From Sediminibacillus terrae (GTDB lineage: Bacteria > Bacillota > Bacilli > Bacillales > Amphibacillaceae): DNA of 64,000 bases. Of this stretch, positions 35,640 through 43,530 are shown in pieces. Made by a program: the position numbers and the translations under genes. Within the stretch, counting starts at the first letter, position 1. Each line of letters begins with the position of its first letter. The stretch spans positions 106,534 through 170,533 of the forward strand of contig NZ_VZDQ01000028.1 of NCBI RefSeq assembly GCF_009602435.1. Direction: 5' to 3'. The notes under the pieces are model-generated. The model did no database searches and was not told where the DNA came from. It saw nothing but the letters and a program-made list of their open reading frames with translations.

Positions 35640-36003
35640 AACGGTACTCCTCCTTCTTCTTTTTACCAGGTAAGAAATAGCCGACTACCCGAAAACCTTT
35701 CTTTCTTAACAACCTAATACTCAAATAGCTCTCCGTTCGATCGGAATTAATGACAATCAAATCTTTATCTATAGGCAAATGGACATAATGGCGTTTTAGA
35801 TAGGGAAGTGGTATGCAAAAAGTATTTCCGTCGATTTTTTCTTTGGACGAGGTTTGGTAGTCCCTTGTATCTAAAAATATCACATCTGATTTGCTATTTA
35901 AATCATTTGTCCGTTTTCTCAGTTCTTTGACTCCCTGTACTGGGAAATATCTTTGATAGAGAGTCAAAAAAACGAGTATGAATACGATTGATAAGAAACC
36001 CAT
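35611..36003 (-). CDS. Membrane-anchored rhodanese-like protein lacking catalytic Cys
   Basis: A 130-residue protein with one N-terminal membrane helix (LSIVFILVFLTLYQRYF) and a rhodanese-like domain (VIFLDTRDYQTSSKEKI, FCIPLPYL, RLLRKKGFRVVGYFLPG). Where active rhodaneses have the catalytic loop C-R-S-G, this protein reads VINSDRTES, so the sulfur-carrying Cys is missing. It ends in a basic tail (GKKKKEEYRYG). A sensor, adaptor or degenerate enzyme is more likely than a sulfurtransferase. It is part of the sulfur operon between the TSUP exporter and cstR. Confidence 0.75.
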   Translation of the reverse strand: MGFLSIVFILVFLTLYQRYFPVQGVKELRKRTNDLNSKSDVIFLDTRDYQTSSKEKIDGNTFCIPLPYLKRHYVHLPIDKDLIVINSDRTESYLSIRLLRKKGFRVVGYFLPGKKKKEEYRYGIQCSNEK

Positions 36004-36066
36004 TGATTCTCCCCCACTCCTTCATTCAAATGCGGTTGTTATCTCTTTTCGATTATAATGTCCGTT

Positions 36067-36843
36067 TTAAAGAATCTCCATCCATATCTTCACTGCAGTC
36101 CCTGTTATCAACAATGCCAGAATCATTTGCAACACTTTCGTATTTGTTTTTTTAGCTGCCTTTGCTCCCAAAGGCGAAGCAATTAAACTAGCAACAACCA
36201 TAATTGCAGCGGCAAAATACTCTACTTGCCCTGTAGAAATCTTTCCTATCGTTGCTCCGATGGACGATAAAAAAGTGATAGCTAATGAAGAAGCGATAGT
36301 CATTCTTGTAGGGATCTTCAAAACGCCCAACATAATCGGGACTAAAAGAAATGCACCGCCAGCACCCACAATTCCAGCGCCAATCCCGACTAAAAAAGCA
36401 AGAAATGCCGCTAGCCCCTTGTTGAATGTCACTTGTTCCAAAGGAATTTCCTCCTTTATCTTTTTCGGAAGGAACATCATGATAACTGCAATTATCGCCA
36501 ACACTCCATAAACGACATTGACACTATTTTCTGATAGATGGGTCGAACCGAATCCACCAATAAAACTTCCGATTAAAATACTAACCCCCATGTAACCAAT
36601 CAAAGATATATTCAACAATCCGCCTTTCCGATAGGCCCATACACCGCCGATTGTTGCAAATAACACTTGGATGGCAGTAATTCCAGAAACTTCATGGGCA
36701 CTGAACTCGGCCACTCCCAAGGCAGCAGGAATATACAATAGCATGGGAAAGTTTATAATAGATCCCCCGATACCAAGCATTCCTGAAAAAAACGAACCTA
36801 CAAAACCCAAGAAGAAAATCGTCACAATAACAAAAAAATCCAT
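36067..36843 (-). CDS. TSUP (TauE/SafE) sulfur-anion exporter-like permease
   Basis: A 258-residue membrane protein with eight predicted helices. It has the duplicated TauE/SafE pattern [19 protein letters not shown] in the first half and [20 protein letters not shown] in the second. It matches the YrkJ position in Bacillus yrk-type sulfur operons. It probably exports sulfite, thiosulfate or a related anion formed by persulfide oxidation. The ATG follows AAGGAGG. Confidence 0.9.
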   Translation of the reverse strand: MDFFVIVTIFFLGFVGSFFSGMLGIGGSIINFPMLLYIPAALGVAEFSAHEVSGITAIQVLFATIGGVWAYRKGGLLNISLIGYMGVSILIGSFIGGFGSTHLSENSVNVVYGVLAIIAVIMMFLPKKIKEEIPLEQVTFNKGLAAFLAFLVGIGAGIVGAGGAFLLVPIMLGVLKIPTRMTIASSLAITFLSSIGATIGKISTGQVEYFAAAIMVVASLIASPLGAKAAKKTNTKVLQMILALLITGTAVKIWMEIL

Positions 36844-36859
36844 GGTTGAACCTCCTTAT

Positions 36860-37120
36860 AAGAAAAGCGCAAGCGCCTTGGGCACCCCCGACAAGCTTAA
36901 GCGAATCCTCGAAGTGGCGATTTTTTGCCACATAGAGGCTTCGCTTAAGACCTCGAGGGGGTAGGCGCTGAAGCTAGACAAGAAAAGCGCAAGCGGTGTT
37001 TAAAGGATACAGGCTAAATCCGCCACCTCTTGTGGCAACGCCTGCATGACCCACTTCGTGTGGGCCTCCGACAAGCTTAAGCGAATCCTCGAAGTGGTTT
37101 ATGCTTTCTTATCTTTAAAA
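36860..37120. repeat. Two tandem copies of a palindromic intergenic repeat
   Basis: Copy 1 (36860-36979) folds into a long hairpin: GCGCC/GGCGC outer stem, ACCCCC/GGGGGT, and the inner CTTAAGCGAA..GTGGC / GCCAC..TTCGCTTAAG. Copy 2 (36980-37120) starts with the same AAGAAAAGCGCAAGCG and shares ACAAGCTTAAGCGAATCC but has a different middle with CCGCCAC/GTGGC and CCCAC/GTGGG stems. A third relative lies at 46793-46935. They sit inside the sulfur operon between the tusA and TSUP genes. Confidence 0.8.
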
Positions 37121-37148
37121 AAAGAGGAACCTAGAGCGGTTCCCTCTT

Positions 37149-37376
37149 TCATCCCTTTTTTATCCAAAATTTTAAAACATCATTTTCTTCGGTATCTTTC
37201 AGTAATTCATGACCCCCGGATTTTGCCCATGCCGACAAATCGCTTTTTGCTCCTTTGTCGGTGGCATGTACTTCAAGGATTTGACCAGATTCCAAATCGT
37301 TCATTGCCTTTTTTGTCCTTACGATCGGCATTGGGCAAGCCAATCCTTTTGCATCTATTACTTTGGTTACATCCAT
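37149..37376 (-). CDS. TusA-family sulfur carrier protein
   Basis: A 75-residue TusA-like protein (SirA fold). The sulfur-carrying Cys lies in VIDAKGLACPMPIVRTKKAM, followed by GQILEVHATDKGAKSDLSAWAKS. It corresponds to YrkI. The start at 37376 is chosen over the upstream frame because AAGGAGG precedes it. It likely hands persulfide sulfur between the rhodanese domains and the dioxygenase of the same operon. Confidence 0.9.
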   Translation of the reverse strand: MDVTKVIDAKGLACPMPIVRTKKAMNDLESGQILEVHATDKGAKSDLSAWAKSGGHELLKDTEENDVLKFWIKKG

Positions 37377-37417
37377 CTTCAATTCCTCCTTGATATTTTT
37401 CTCTTCGTTTTCCTCAA

Positions 37418-38545
37418 TCAACGAACTGCACAGCGGTTCGGCCCGATTTCCATTTCTCTTTGCTTTTCTTCTTCCGGGTCGATCATCCCCATATTTGTTT
37501 CACGGATCTCATGGTATGCATTAGGCTGCGGCGGCAAATTTTCTGTAACAAGTTTCCTGAACGCTGTTTCATCCGCTATGTTCAACCCATGATTTTGTTT
37601 AAAAAGCACACCCAATTTTTCTCCAACACTTCCATCTTCATTCAATTCATCCATAATCATAAAGTGTGCGGGTAAAACAATTAGTTCCGAAGACAATTCT
37701 CTATAACGGGTATACAGGCTTTCTCTTAAATCACCGCCCCAGTCTTCGGCCCTTCCTGCCAAATCTGGTCGTCCAATAGAGTCGATGAATAAAATATCCC
37801 CAGTCAGTAAAAACTTGTCATCTACGACAAAAGATGTGGAGCCAATCGTGTGTCCTGGTGTATATAGGGCATGGATATCAATCGCTGTGTTCCCAATGGT
37901 TACTTCCTGTCCACCTTCTAATGCTGTATATGTGAAAGTAACTTCCTGTGCATCTTGTGAAGGCATCCAATATGTTGCACCTGTTTGTTCAGCGATTTTT
38001 CTTCCCCCAGAGATATGATCTGCATGAAGATGCGTATCAAACACGTTGGTTATCTTTGCTTCTTTACTTTTTGCAAAATCTATAAAAACATCTATCATCC
38101 GTGTGGCATCGATGATTGCAGCTTCCCCATCCGAAAGAACCATGTAAGACAAGCAGCCTTTCCCGATACGCACAAACTGATAAACTTCACCGCCGCCTTT
38201 CAAGTCTCCTACTTTGACAGGCTCTAAATGTTCACTCCAAGCCTTCATCCCACCTTGCAAAACAGAGACCGTCAAACCTTCGTCAGACAGCATTTCTGCT
38301 ACCATTACAGACGAACCCTCTTTTGCACAAACCACCAATACCTCTTTGTTTGAAGGGATTTTATCAAGGACTTCATCCACTCCATCCAACAGTTCAAAAT
38401 AAGGGATGTTCAAATAGTCGAAGTTTTCTCCTTCAATTTTCCAATCTGAAAATGCATCCGGATTGCGAACATCTAAAATAAACAGCTCTTCCTTGTTAAT
38501 AACCTTCTTCGTGACTTCATGTGCGGTCATCATGTTCACGGCCAT
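37418..38545 (-). CDS. Rhodanese-persulfide dioxygenase fusion (YrkH/CstB-like)
   Basis: A 375-residue fusion. Residues 1-110 are a rhodanese domain with active Cys in [12 protein letters not shown]. Residues about 120-350 are a metallo-beta-lactamase-fold persulfide dioxygenase with [46 protein letters not shown] and LPAHF, giving the 2-His-1-Asp iron site. The order (rhodanese first) matches Bacillus YrkH. It should oxidise persulfide or polysulfide to sulfite or thiosulfate. It is central to the operon, flanked by TusA-type carriers. Confidence 0.9.
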   Translation of the reverse strand: MAVNMMTAHEVTKKVINKEELFILDVRNPDAFSDWKIEGENFDYLNIPYFELLDGVDEVLDKIPSNKEVLVVCAKEGSSVMVAEMLSDEGLTVSVLQGGMKAWSEHLEPVKVGDLKGGGEVYQFVRIGKGCLSYMVLSDGEAAIIDATRMIDVFIDFAKSKEAKITNVFDTHLHADHISGGRKIAEQTGATYWMPSQDAQEVTFTYTALEGGQEVTIGNTAIDIHALYTPGHTIGSTSFVVDDKFLLTGDILFIDSIGRPDLAGRAEDWGGDLRESLYTRYRELSSELIVLPAHFMIMDELNEDGSVGEKLGVLFKQNHGLNIADETAFRKLVTENLPPQPNAYHEIRETNMGMIDPEEEKQREMEIGPNRCAVR

Positions 38546-38612
38546 ATCTTTACCCCCTACCGTATATTTTCAATCAAAAAAAATCATGGTTAATTCTTGT
38601 TTTTTCCTTTTC

Positions 38613-39182
38613 TCAATTGTTCAGTTTTTTCGTTTCCCCGTTCCACTGACTCATGCCGGGCACAACATTGACGACATGTTCAAAACCGTTTTCCGTCAAT
38701 TTTTGAGCAGCTAGATCACTTCTGCTTCCTGTGCGACAGACGACATAGATTTCATCCTCTTTGTTTAATTCATCCAGACGGTTTTCCAGATCTCCTAGCG
38801 GGATAGAAACCGCACTCGGAATATGATTGAACGCAAATTCTGCTGTCTCTCTTACATCGAGAACAACAATGTTTTCCGATAACTTTGCTTGTAAATCTTC
38901 ATTTGTCGCAGTTATAGGATGTTGTTTTTCAACCGTTTCTTCTTCGGATGCTTTTCTTAAATAGTGTTTTAACGTTGTGCCTTCCTCCAGTGTACCTAAA
39001 TATTGGTGCCCGGCACTGTTGGCCCACGCCTCGATATCAGCTTTCGATCCTTTATCGGTTGCTTGTACTTCGATCACTTGGCCCGCTTCCACATCTTTCA
39101 TCGCTTTTTTCGTTTTCACGATTGGCATTGGACATGCCAATCCTTTCGCATCCAACACTATATCGGCTTTCACGTTTTCCAT
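38613..39182 (-). CDS. TusA-rhodanese fusion (YrkF-like)
   Basis: A 189-residue two-domain sulfur-transfer protein. Residues 1-75: TusA fold with Cys in VLDAKGLACPMPIVKTKKAM. Residues about 100-185: rhodanese with active Cys in IYVVCRTGSRSDLAAQKL. It corresponds to YrkF. The ATG is preceded by AGGAGG, and a CstR-type operator lies only 17-32 bp upstream (39199-39214), so this gene may have its own repressed promoter within the operon. Confidence 0.92.
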   Translation of the reverse strand: MENVKADIVLDAKGLACPMPIVKTKKAMKDVEAGQVIEVQATDKGSKADIEAWANSAGHQYLGTLEEGTTLKHYLRKASEEETVEKQHPITATNEDLQAKLSENIVVLDVRETAEFAFNHIPSAVSIPLGDLENRLDELNKEDEIYVVCRTGSRSDLAAQKLTENGFEHVVNVVPGMSQWNGETKKLNN

Positions 39183-39198
39183 ATTACTTCAACCTCCT

Positions 39199-39214
39199 AT
39201 ACCACTAGGGGTAT
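39199..39214 (-). promoter_or_regulatory. CstR-type operator upstream of TusA-rhodanese gene
   Basis: ATACCACTAGGGGTAT is a near-palindrome matching the two operators at 40147 and 40248. A TATAAT-like word (CATTATA on the minus strand, about 39212-39218) lies next to it, suggesting an internal promoter. Confidence 0.7.
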
Positions 39215-39231
39215 AATGTAGTTTAAAAAAA

Positions 39232-39528
39232 TTATTCTGTTTTGCCTTCCCAAGCTAACATTCCGCCAACCATGTTAATGGCATCGAATCCTTGATTTTC
39301 CAGAAATTGTACAGCTTGCGCGCTTCTGCCGCCTGAACGACAAACTAAAATATATTCGGCCGATTTATCCAAATCGTGTATGCGGAATTCTAACAACCCA
39401 AGCGGAATGTTCACCGCACCCGGTATTTTTCCGTCTGCCACTTCAGCAGTTTCCCTGACATCAATAATAGTTAACGTTTGATCCTTCTCCATAAAACGCT
39501 GCAGTTCTTTTGCTGTTATTTCTTTCAT
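39232..39528 (-). CDS. Single-domain rhodanese
   Basis: A 98-residue sulfurtransferase: LTIIDVRETAEVADGKIPGAVNIPLG and the active loop ILVCRSGGRSAQAVQFL with catalytic Cys. Start at 39528 behind AAAGGAGATG rather than the upstream frame start. It is likely to accept sulfur from persulfides and pass it to TusA domains. Confidence 0.9.
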   Translation of the reverse strand: MKEITAKELQRFMEKDQTLTIIDVRETAEVADGKIPGAVNIPLGLLEFRIHDLDKSAEYILVCRSGGRSAQAVQFLENQGFDAINMVGGMLAWEGKTE

Positions 39529-39633
39529 GCTAATCATCTCCTTTCTATGAAGCTTTTTTAAACAAATACCAATCATTTGCATGGAGAACAAATATGACTC
39601 ATCCCTTTTCGTGACCAGGGAGAACCTAAACGA

Positions 39634-40113
39634 TCAGATAAACAGGTTTACATTGCCATCTTCTGCGTCACCAAGGTACGCTGCAACCCCTGCATACTCT
39701 ATATCATCTAAAAGTTCTTCTTTTTGAAGTCCCAATAAATCCATTGTCATCGTGCATGCCACTAGCTTTACCTCTTGTTCTTGGGCCATTTCCATTAAGT
39801 TCGGCAGGCTCATTGCATTATGCTTTTTCATGACTTTCTTGATCATTTTAGGGCCAAATCCAGCAAAATTCATCTTCGATAAGCCCATTTTGTCTACACC
39901 ACGTGGCATCATTTTCCCAAACAATTTCTCCATGAATCCTTTTTTCACTTCCATGCTTTCTGCTTTTCTAAGTGCATTCAAACCCCAAAAGGTATGGAAT
40001 ATGGTGACTTCATGGTCATATGCAGCAGCGCCATTTGCGATGATGTATGCGGCCATCGCCTTATCATAATCGCCGCTGAATAGAACGATTGTTGTTTTTT
40101 TCGTTTCTGACAT
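39634..40113 (-). CDS. DsrE/DsrF-like sulfur-transfer protein (YrkE type)
   Basis: A 159-residue DsrE-fold protein: TTIVLFSGDYDKAMAAYIIANGAAAYDHEVTIFHTFWGL at the N-terminus and QEVKLVACTMTMDLLGLQKEELLD with the conserved Cys near residue 125. The GVAAYLGDAEDGNVNLFI end is typical of YrkE-like peroxiredoxin-family DsrE proteins. First gene of the sulfur operon, directly behind promoter and two operators. Confidence 0.9.
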   Translation of the reverse strand: MSETKKTTIVLFSGDYDKAMAAYIIANGAAAYDHEVTIFHTFWGLNALRKAESMEVKKGFMEKLFGKMMPRGVDKMGLSKMNFAGFGPKMIKKVMKKHNAMSLPNLMEMAQEQEVKLVACTMTMDLLGLQKEELLDDIEYAGVAAYLGDAEDGNVNLFI

Positions 40114-40146
40114 ACCAATAAAACCTCCTCTTTGCTGCCCCTAAGT

Positions 40147-40160
40147 TACCCCTAGGGGTA
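40147..40160 (-). promoter_or_regulatory. CstR operator, proximal
   Basis: Perfect 14-bp palindrome TACCCCTAGGGGTA, located between the promoter and the dsrE-like start. Confidence 0.8.
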
Positions 40161-40242
40161 TTTAAAAATGGAAATAAAAATGGGCCTCTGCCCTGTTACC
40201 AGTTTCCGTTACAAAATACCGGTAGCTCGTAATGCAAAACCA

Positions 40243-40271
40243 ATAATATACCTCTCGGGGTATTTTGTCAA
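40243..40271 (-). promoter_or_regulatory. Sulfur operon promoter with CstR operator in spacer
   Basis: On the minus strand TTGACA (40271-40266), a 17-bp spacer and TATTAT (40248-40243) make an excellent SigA promoter. The spacer contains ATACCCCGAGAGGTAT (40263-40248), a CstR-type operator, so repressor binding would block RNA polymerase directly. Confidence 0.82.
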
Positions 40272-40328
40272 CCAGGAGAATTTCCATCATTAGAATATGA
40301 ATTGATGTCTACCACTAAAGCCAAAAAT

Positions 40329-40373
40329 AAAATAAAGCATAAGCTTTCCTGAAGTGAAAGCTTATGCTTTATC
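40329..40373 (-). terminator. Terminator of ssrA
   Basis: ATAAAGCATAAGCTTTC / GAAAGCTTATGCTTTAT, 17-bp arms, followed on the minus strand by TTTTATTTTT. Confidence 0.88.
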
Positions 40374-40417
40374 GGTTTATGATATAGAAAATCCACCAAA
40401 ACCATCTTCTATGTATT

Positions 40418-40779
40418 TGGTGGAGACGGTGGGAATCGAACCCACGTCCAGAGATATCGGCACTCAGGCATCTACGAGCGTAGTTGGTATATTATCATTC
40501 ACTACCCTTTCAGCCTACCAACAGGCTTCCGGGGAGCTAGTCTGATTAGTCTCTTCTGGCATCCTCAGACGGTGGATGACAGCGTAGCCCGCTTCAGTTG
40601 AGACCCTTCAATCTGCCACACGGGCGATGGCAGGAAGGATCCTTTAGTGCTGCTTACGCAGCTGCTAAAGAGTAATTGTTTTCTTTGCCAGTTATATTTA
40701 GGCGAGTAACGGTTTACGAGACGTAACCTCGACCCGCAGCCTGAGCTCGATCTATCCCTGTCGAATCCGTAACGTCCCC
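40418..40779 (-). ncRNA. ssrA: Transfer-messenger RNA (tmRNA)
   Basis: Both ends of the tRNA-like domain are present on the minus strand: 5' GGGGACGTTACGGATTCGAC at 40779 and 3' GTGGGTTCGATTCCCACC with ACCA at 40418. The tag reading frame (40689-40654) runs from GGC to TAA and encodes GKENNYSLAAA, giving AGKENNYSLAAA after the charged Ala. Pseudoknot arms lie between. It rescues stalled ribosomes together with SmpB, encoded 115 bp upstream on the same strand. Confidence 0.97.
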
Positions 40780-40893
40780 ATGTAAAAAAGGGTACAACGG
40801 AAAATATGATCAAGCATTATCATATGGAGTTGTAAATGTCCCTAAGACAATTCTTATTATATCATAAATACGCTTTTTTTCAACCCAGTGCAA

Positions 40894-41358
40894 TCATTGC
40901 AGGCTTTCCTTGATGGCTCTGTCGACATCACGTTTAGCCTGTTTACGTTTCAGATCTTCCCGTTTGTCGTACTTTTTCTTCCCTTTTCCTAATCCAATCA
41001 GCACTTTGGCAACACCATTTTTTATATATACCTTCAAGGGCACAAGAGAATAGCCCTGCTGCTGGGTTGCTCCGATCAGTTTGTCGATCTCTTTGCGATG
41101 AAGCAGCAGTTTGCGTGTCCGGGTTGGATCATGATTGAAACGGTTGCCCTGTTCGTAGGGAGAGATGTGCATATTCATCAAGTAAGCCTCGCCCCTGTCG
41201 ATACGGGCAAAGCTGTCTTTCAAATTCACCCTGCCGGCCCGGATTGATTTAATCTCGGTACCTTTCAAGACGATGCCTGCTTCAAATGTTTCTTCTATAA
41301 AAAAATCGTGTCCTGCTTTTCGATTTTGTGCGATTGTGTTCCCTTGTCCTTTTGGCAT
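40894..41358 (-). CDS. smpB: SsrA-binding protein SmpB
   Basis: A 154-residue tmRNA partner. Family motifs: [42 protein letters not shown], and the basic C-terminal tail [26 protein letters not shown] that enters the mRNA channel. The ATG follows GGAGGAAATAGGG. Lies directly upstream of ssrA, as in other Bacilli. Confidence 0.97.
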   Translation of the reverse strand: MPKGQGNTIAQNRKAGHDFFIEETFEAGIVLKGTEIKSIRAGRVNLKDSFARIDRGEAYLMNMHISPYEQGNRFNHDPTRTRKLLLHRKEIDKLIGATQQQGYSLVPLKVYIKNGVAKVLIGLGKGKKKYDKREDLKRKQAKRDVDRAIKESLQ

Positions 41359-41519
41359 CCCTATTTCCTCCTATGTTTCCGTACCTTTCATTTTAACAAA
41401 AAAACCGTTCGATTCCAATTATCGGTCCACTTTCGTTTAAAAGACTCCCGTACTTTTTTAGTGCAAATCGGGGAGGTCTGTGAGAAAATACCGAAAGAAA
41501 TATCCCCAGAAGGAGTACG

Positions 41520-42383
41520 ATGACAGTGCCTCAAGACTTATTGCAAATCAGAAAACTGACTTCCGATGATTGGATTTTAGTAAAGCAAATGAAAACAAAT
41601 CTAGAATACGATTACGTCGTTGATATTTTCCCGGATTTAGTTGATTCAAACGCACATGAACTCTTTGGATTATTTTCGGGAAATCAACTGGCTGCCATTG
41701 CAGGTTATACGCTGTTTCCCGGGGGAATGGCGATGCTTGGCAGATTGCGAAGCGATAACCGCTTTCTTTCTCAAGGGCATGCGACAGAACTGTTGGCCTA
41801 CATCATTTCCAGCCTGAAAGAAAACCCGCAGATCCGGTGGGCGGGAGCGAATACGAATGAACATAACTTTCCAGCACGCCGTGTATTGGAAAAACTCAAT
41901 CTGGATGTGTTTACAAAGTTACATTCGTTGCCAGCAGTCGATTGCAAACTGCTAACCGGAACGTCAGGGCCAAAATGGGATCGTATCGGTGACGTGAAAG
42001 ATAAACATGCTTTGCTTGATTCATTGAGTGAGAATGCAATCAATGTTTTTCCTTACGAATGTTATTATCCACTGCCATTGACTCCGGGTTTGCTGACAGA
42101 TGAATATCTGGCAGAATCAACTTTTTATGTGAGTCCGGACAGGAAACGGTTCTTCACCATAAAAAACGATCACAAGCGCGAATGGTATGCTCAAATTAAA
42201 TACTTCTGGAACGATCATTTTGAACAGCCTGGTTTCATGGACACTGTCAAAGATCATTTGGCCAAAGATGAGCTTCAACCGACTGCCTGGTTCGATTTTT
42301 CCCAGACAGCTTTCGAAAGTATCCCCAATAAGCAGGCGTTCCGACTCGAAGATCCCTGGGTTTTGTATGGGACATGGATTTAA
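41520..42383 (+). CDS. GNAT-family acetyltransferase
   Basis: A 287-residue protein with an N-terminal GNAT domain (LQIRKLTSDDWILVKQMK; FGLFSGNQLAAIAGYTLF; MAMLGRLRSDNRFLSQGHATELLAYII, with the R-x-x-G-x-A acetyl-CoA motif as SQGHATELL; NEHNFPARRVLEKLNL). The C-terminal half (from about 150) is a second region of unknown fold, WYAQIKYFWNDHFEQPGF, that may provide substrate specificity. Substrate unknown. AAGGAG precedes the ATG. It is inserted on the opposite strand between smpB and rnr. Confidence 0.8.
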   Translation: MTVPQDLLQIRKLTSDDWILVKQMKTNLEYDYVVDIFPDLVDSNAHELFGLFSGNQLAAIAGYTLFPGGMAMLGRLRSDNRFLSQGHATELLAYIISSLKENPQIRWAGANTNEHNFPARRVLEKLNLDVFTKLHSLPAVDCKLLTGTSGPKWDRIGDVKDKHALLDSLSENAINVFPYECYYPLPLTPGLLTDEYLAESTFYVSPDRKRFFTIKNDHKREWYAQIKYFWNDHFEQPGFMDTVKDHLAKDELQPTAWFDFSQTAFESIPNKQAFRLEDPWVLYGTWI

Positions 42384-42439
42384 CGGAAAAACTTATCGGG
42401 TAAATGAATAGTAAGTTTAGTTGATAAGGAGGCATTACG

Positions 42440-42703
42440 ATGGATCAGAACAAACAAGTCACGCTTAACTCCTTATATATTCCATTGATTATTGCCATTC
42501 CGGCAAACATTTTATTTTTGATCCGGCTCCAGTTTGGTCTCCCTTACCGCTGGGGCTGGGCAGCGTTTGTCGTATTCACCTTGTTTCTCTTTATTACAGG
42601 AGGAATTTCCATTCGCAATAAGGAGACCAAATCACGCATACTAGGGCTTGTTTACTTGATTTCGGCTATCCTGTTCATTTGTTTGGCACTTCTGCTCTCC
42701 TGA
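42440..42703 (+). CDS. Small membrane protein, unknown
   Basis: An 87-residue protein with three hydrophobic segments (LYIPLIIAIPANILFLIRL, WGWAAFVVFTLFLFITGGI, RILGLVYLISAILFICLALLLS) and a polar, charged loop between the last two. I do not recognise the family. GATAAGGAGGC precedes the ATG. It follows the acetyltransferase gene by 57 bp and shares its terminator, so the two form an operon. Confidence 0.72.
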   Translation: MDQNKQVTLNSLYIPLIIAIPANILFLIRLQFGLPYRWGWAAFVVFTLFLFITGGISIRNKETKSRILGLVYLISAILFICLALLLS

Positions 42704-42710
42704 TTCTTTG

Positions 42711-42746
42711 AAAAACACTCGCTAAAACCTCTGCGAGTGTTTTTTC
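42711..42746 (+). terminator. Terminator of acetyltransferase operon
   Basis: AAACACTCGC / GCGAGTGTTT stem with TTTTTTC tail. Confidence 0.87.
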
Positions 42747-42773
42747 TACGGTTCCTCTTTTGTAAAAAATATT

Positions 42774-43438
42774 AACTGCGCAGTAACTGTAATGAGAAGT
42801 TTCATTGCCTATTCAAAAAGCGTGCTAATCAACGCTTCGGTAGCATACTTCGCTTTCCGCGGGCACGGCTTCAGCTAACTTGGTAAAGAAAACCGCTTTA
42901 CCAAGTGGATCTTCAGCTCGTGCTGTTCCCGCAGGAGTCTGCGCATGCTACCTGCGCCAAGAAGTATGCTGATTATCGCAAGCGTAGAAGCGTAGAAACT
43001 CTTTCCTTGAAGCCCAACAAGAATTCTTTAAAACGGTTGTCAGGAAACGCATGCTTATCTTCCCAGAAAACAGTTGGAGTTCTGTCTTTTCCCCTTTTCA
43101 TGGACTTTCTTTCTGCTTGTTTTCCTAGCTATGTCTTTTGATAAAACGGTGCGTCGAGAACCATGAATAAAAAAATGCCTAGTTCATTGTTTCTAAACAG
43201 GAAACTTGCCCTAGCGAAGGAAATACCCGAAGACTCCTCGAAAATACAAAACAATTTTCTTCGTGCGATGCATCGCTGCCGCAGCCTTCCTTGTCCTGCG
43301 GGAGGAAAGGCCTCGGTGAGATCCCGCAGAGCTTCAGCTCGAGGAAGCTCACCAGCCGCCCGCGGAAAGCGCAGGGTATTTCCGCAGCGTTGGACTACAC
43401 TTTTCCAGAGACAAGACAACATCAGTTAATGCGCAGTT
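42774..43438 (-). repeat. Long dispersed repeat, near-complete copy 1 (reverse)
   Basis: About 665 bp bounded by AACTGCGCA (42774-42782) and its inverse TGCGCAGTT (43430-43438). Inside, read on the minus strand, are the same blocks in the same order as copy 2 at 63215-63790. These are a GGTGAGC/GAGGAAGCTC-type block, AACTCCAACTG, CTACGCTTGCG, ATCAGCATAC, the hairpin CTTGGTAAAG / CTTTACCAAG, and the GCCGTGCCCGCGG block. No coding frame is conserved between the copies. It lies between the acetyltransferase operon and the rnr terminator. Confidence 0.82.
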
Positions 43439-43485
43439 TCTATCAAAAGCAAATTAACGCAGCCAAGTGCACGGGAAAAGACAAG

Positions 43486-43522
43486 CAAAAAGGCTGGCGG
43501 TATGCTGCCGACAGCCAAAAAA
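43486..43522 (-). terminator. Terminator of rnr
   Basis: On the minus strand GGCTGTCGGC / CCGCCAGCC followed by TTTTTG. Confidence 0.8.
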
Positions 43523-43530
43523 TACAAGCC

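Noticed and set aside
36860..37120. Direct repeats considered as a CRISPR array.
   Set aside because: Only two imperfect, palindromic units of about 120-140 bp without regular spacers, and no cas genes nearby.
40354..40813. Open frames across 40354-40813 that look like short proteins.
   Set aside because: They lie within the tmRNA gene and its terminator and promoter region.
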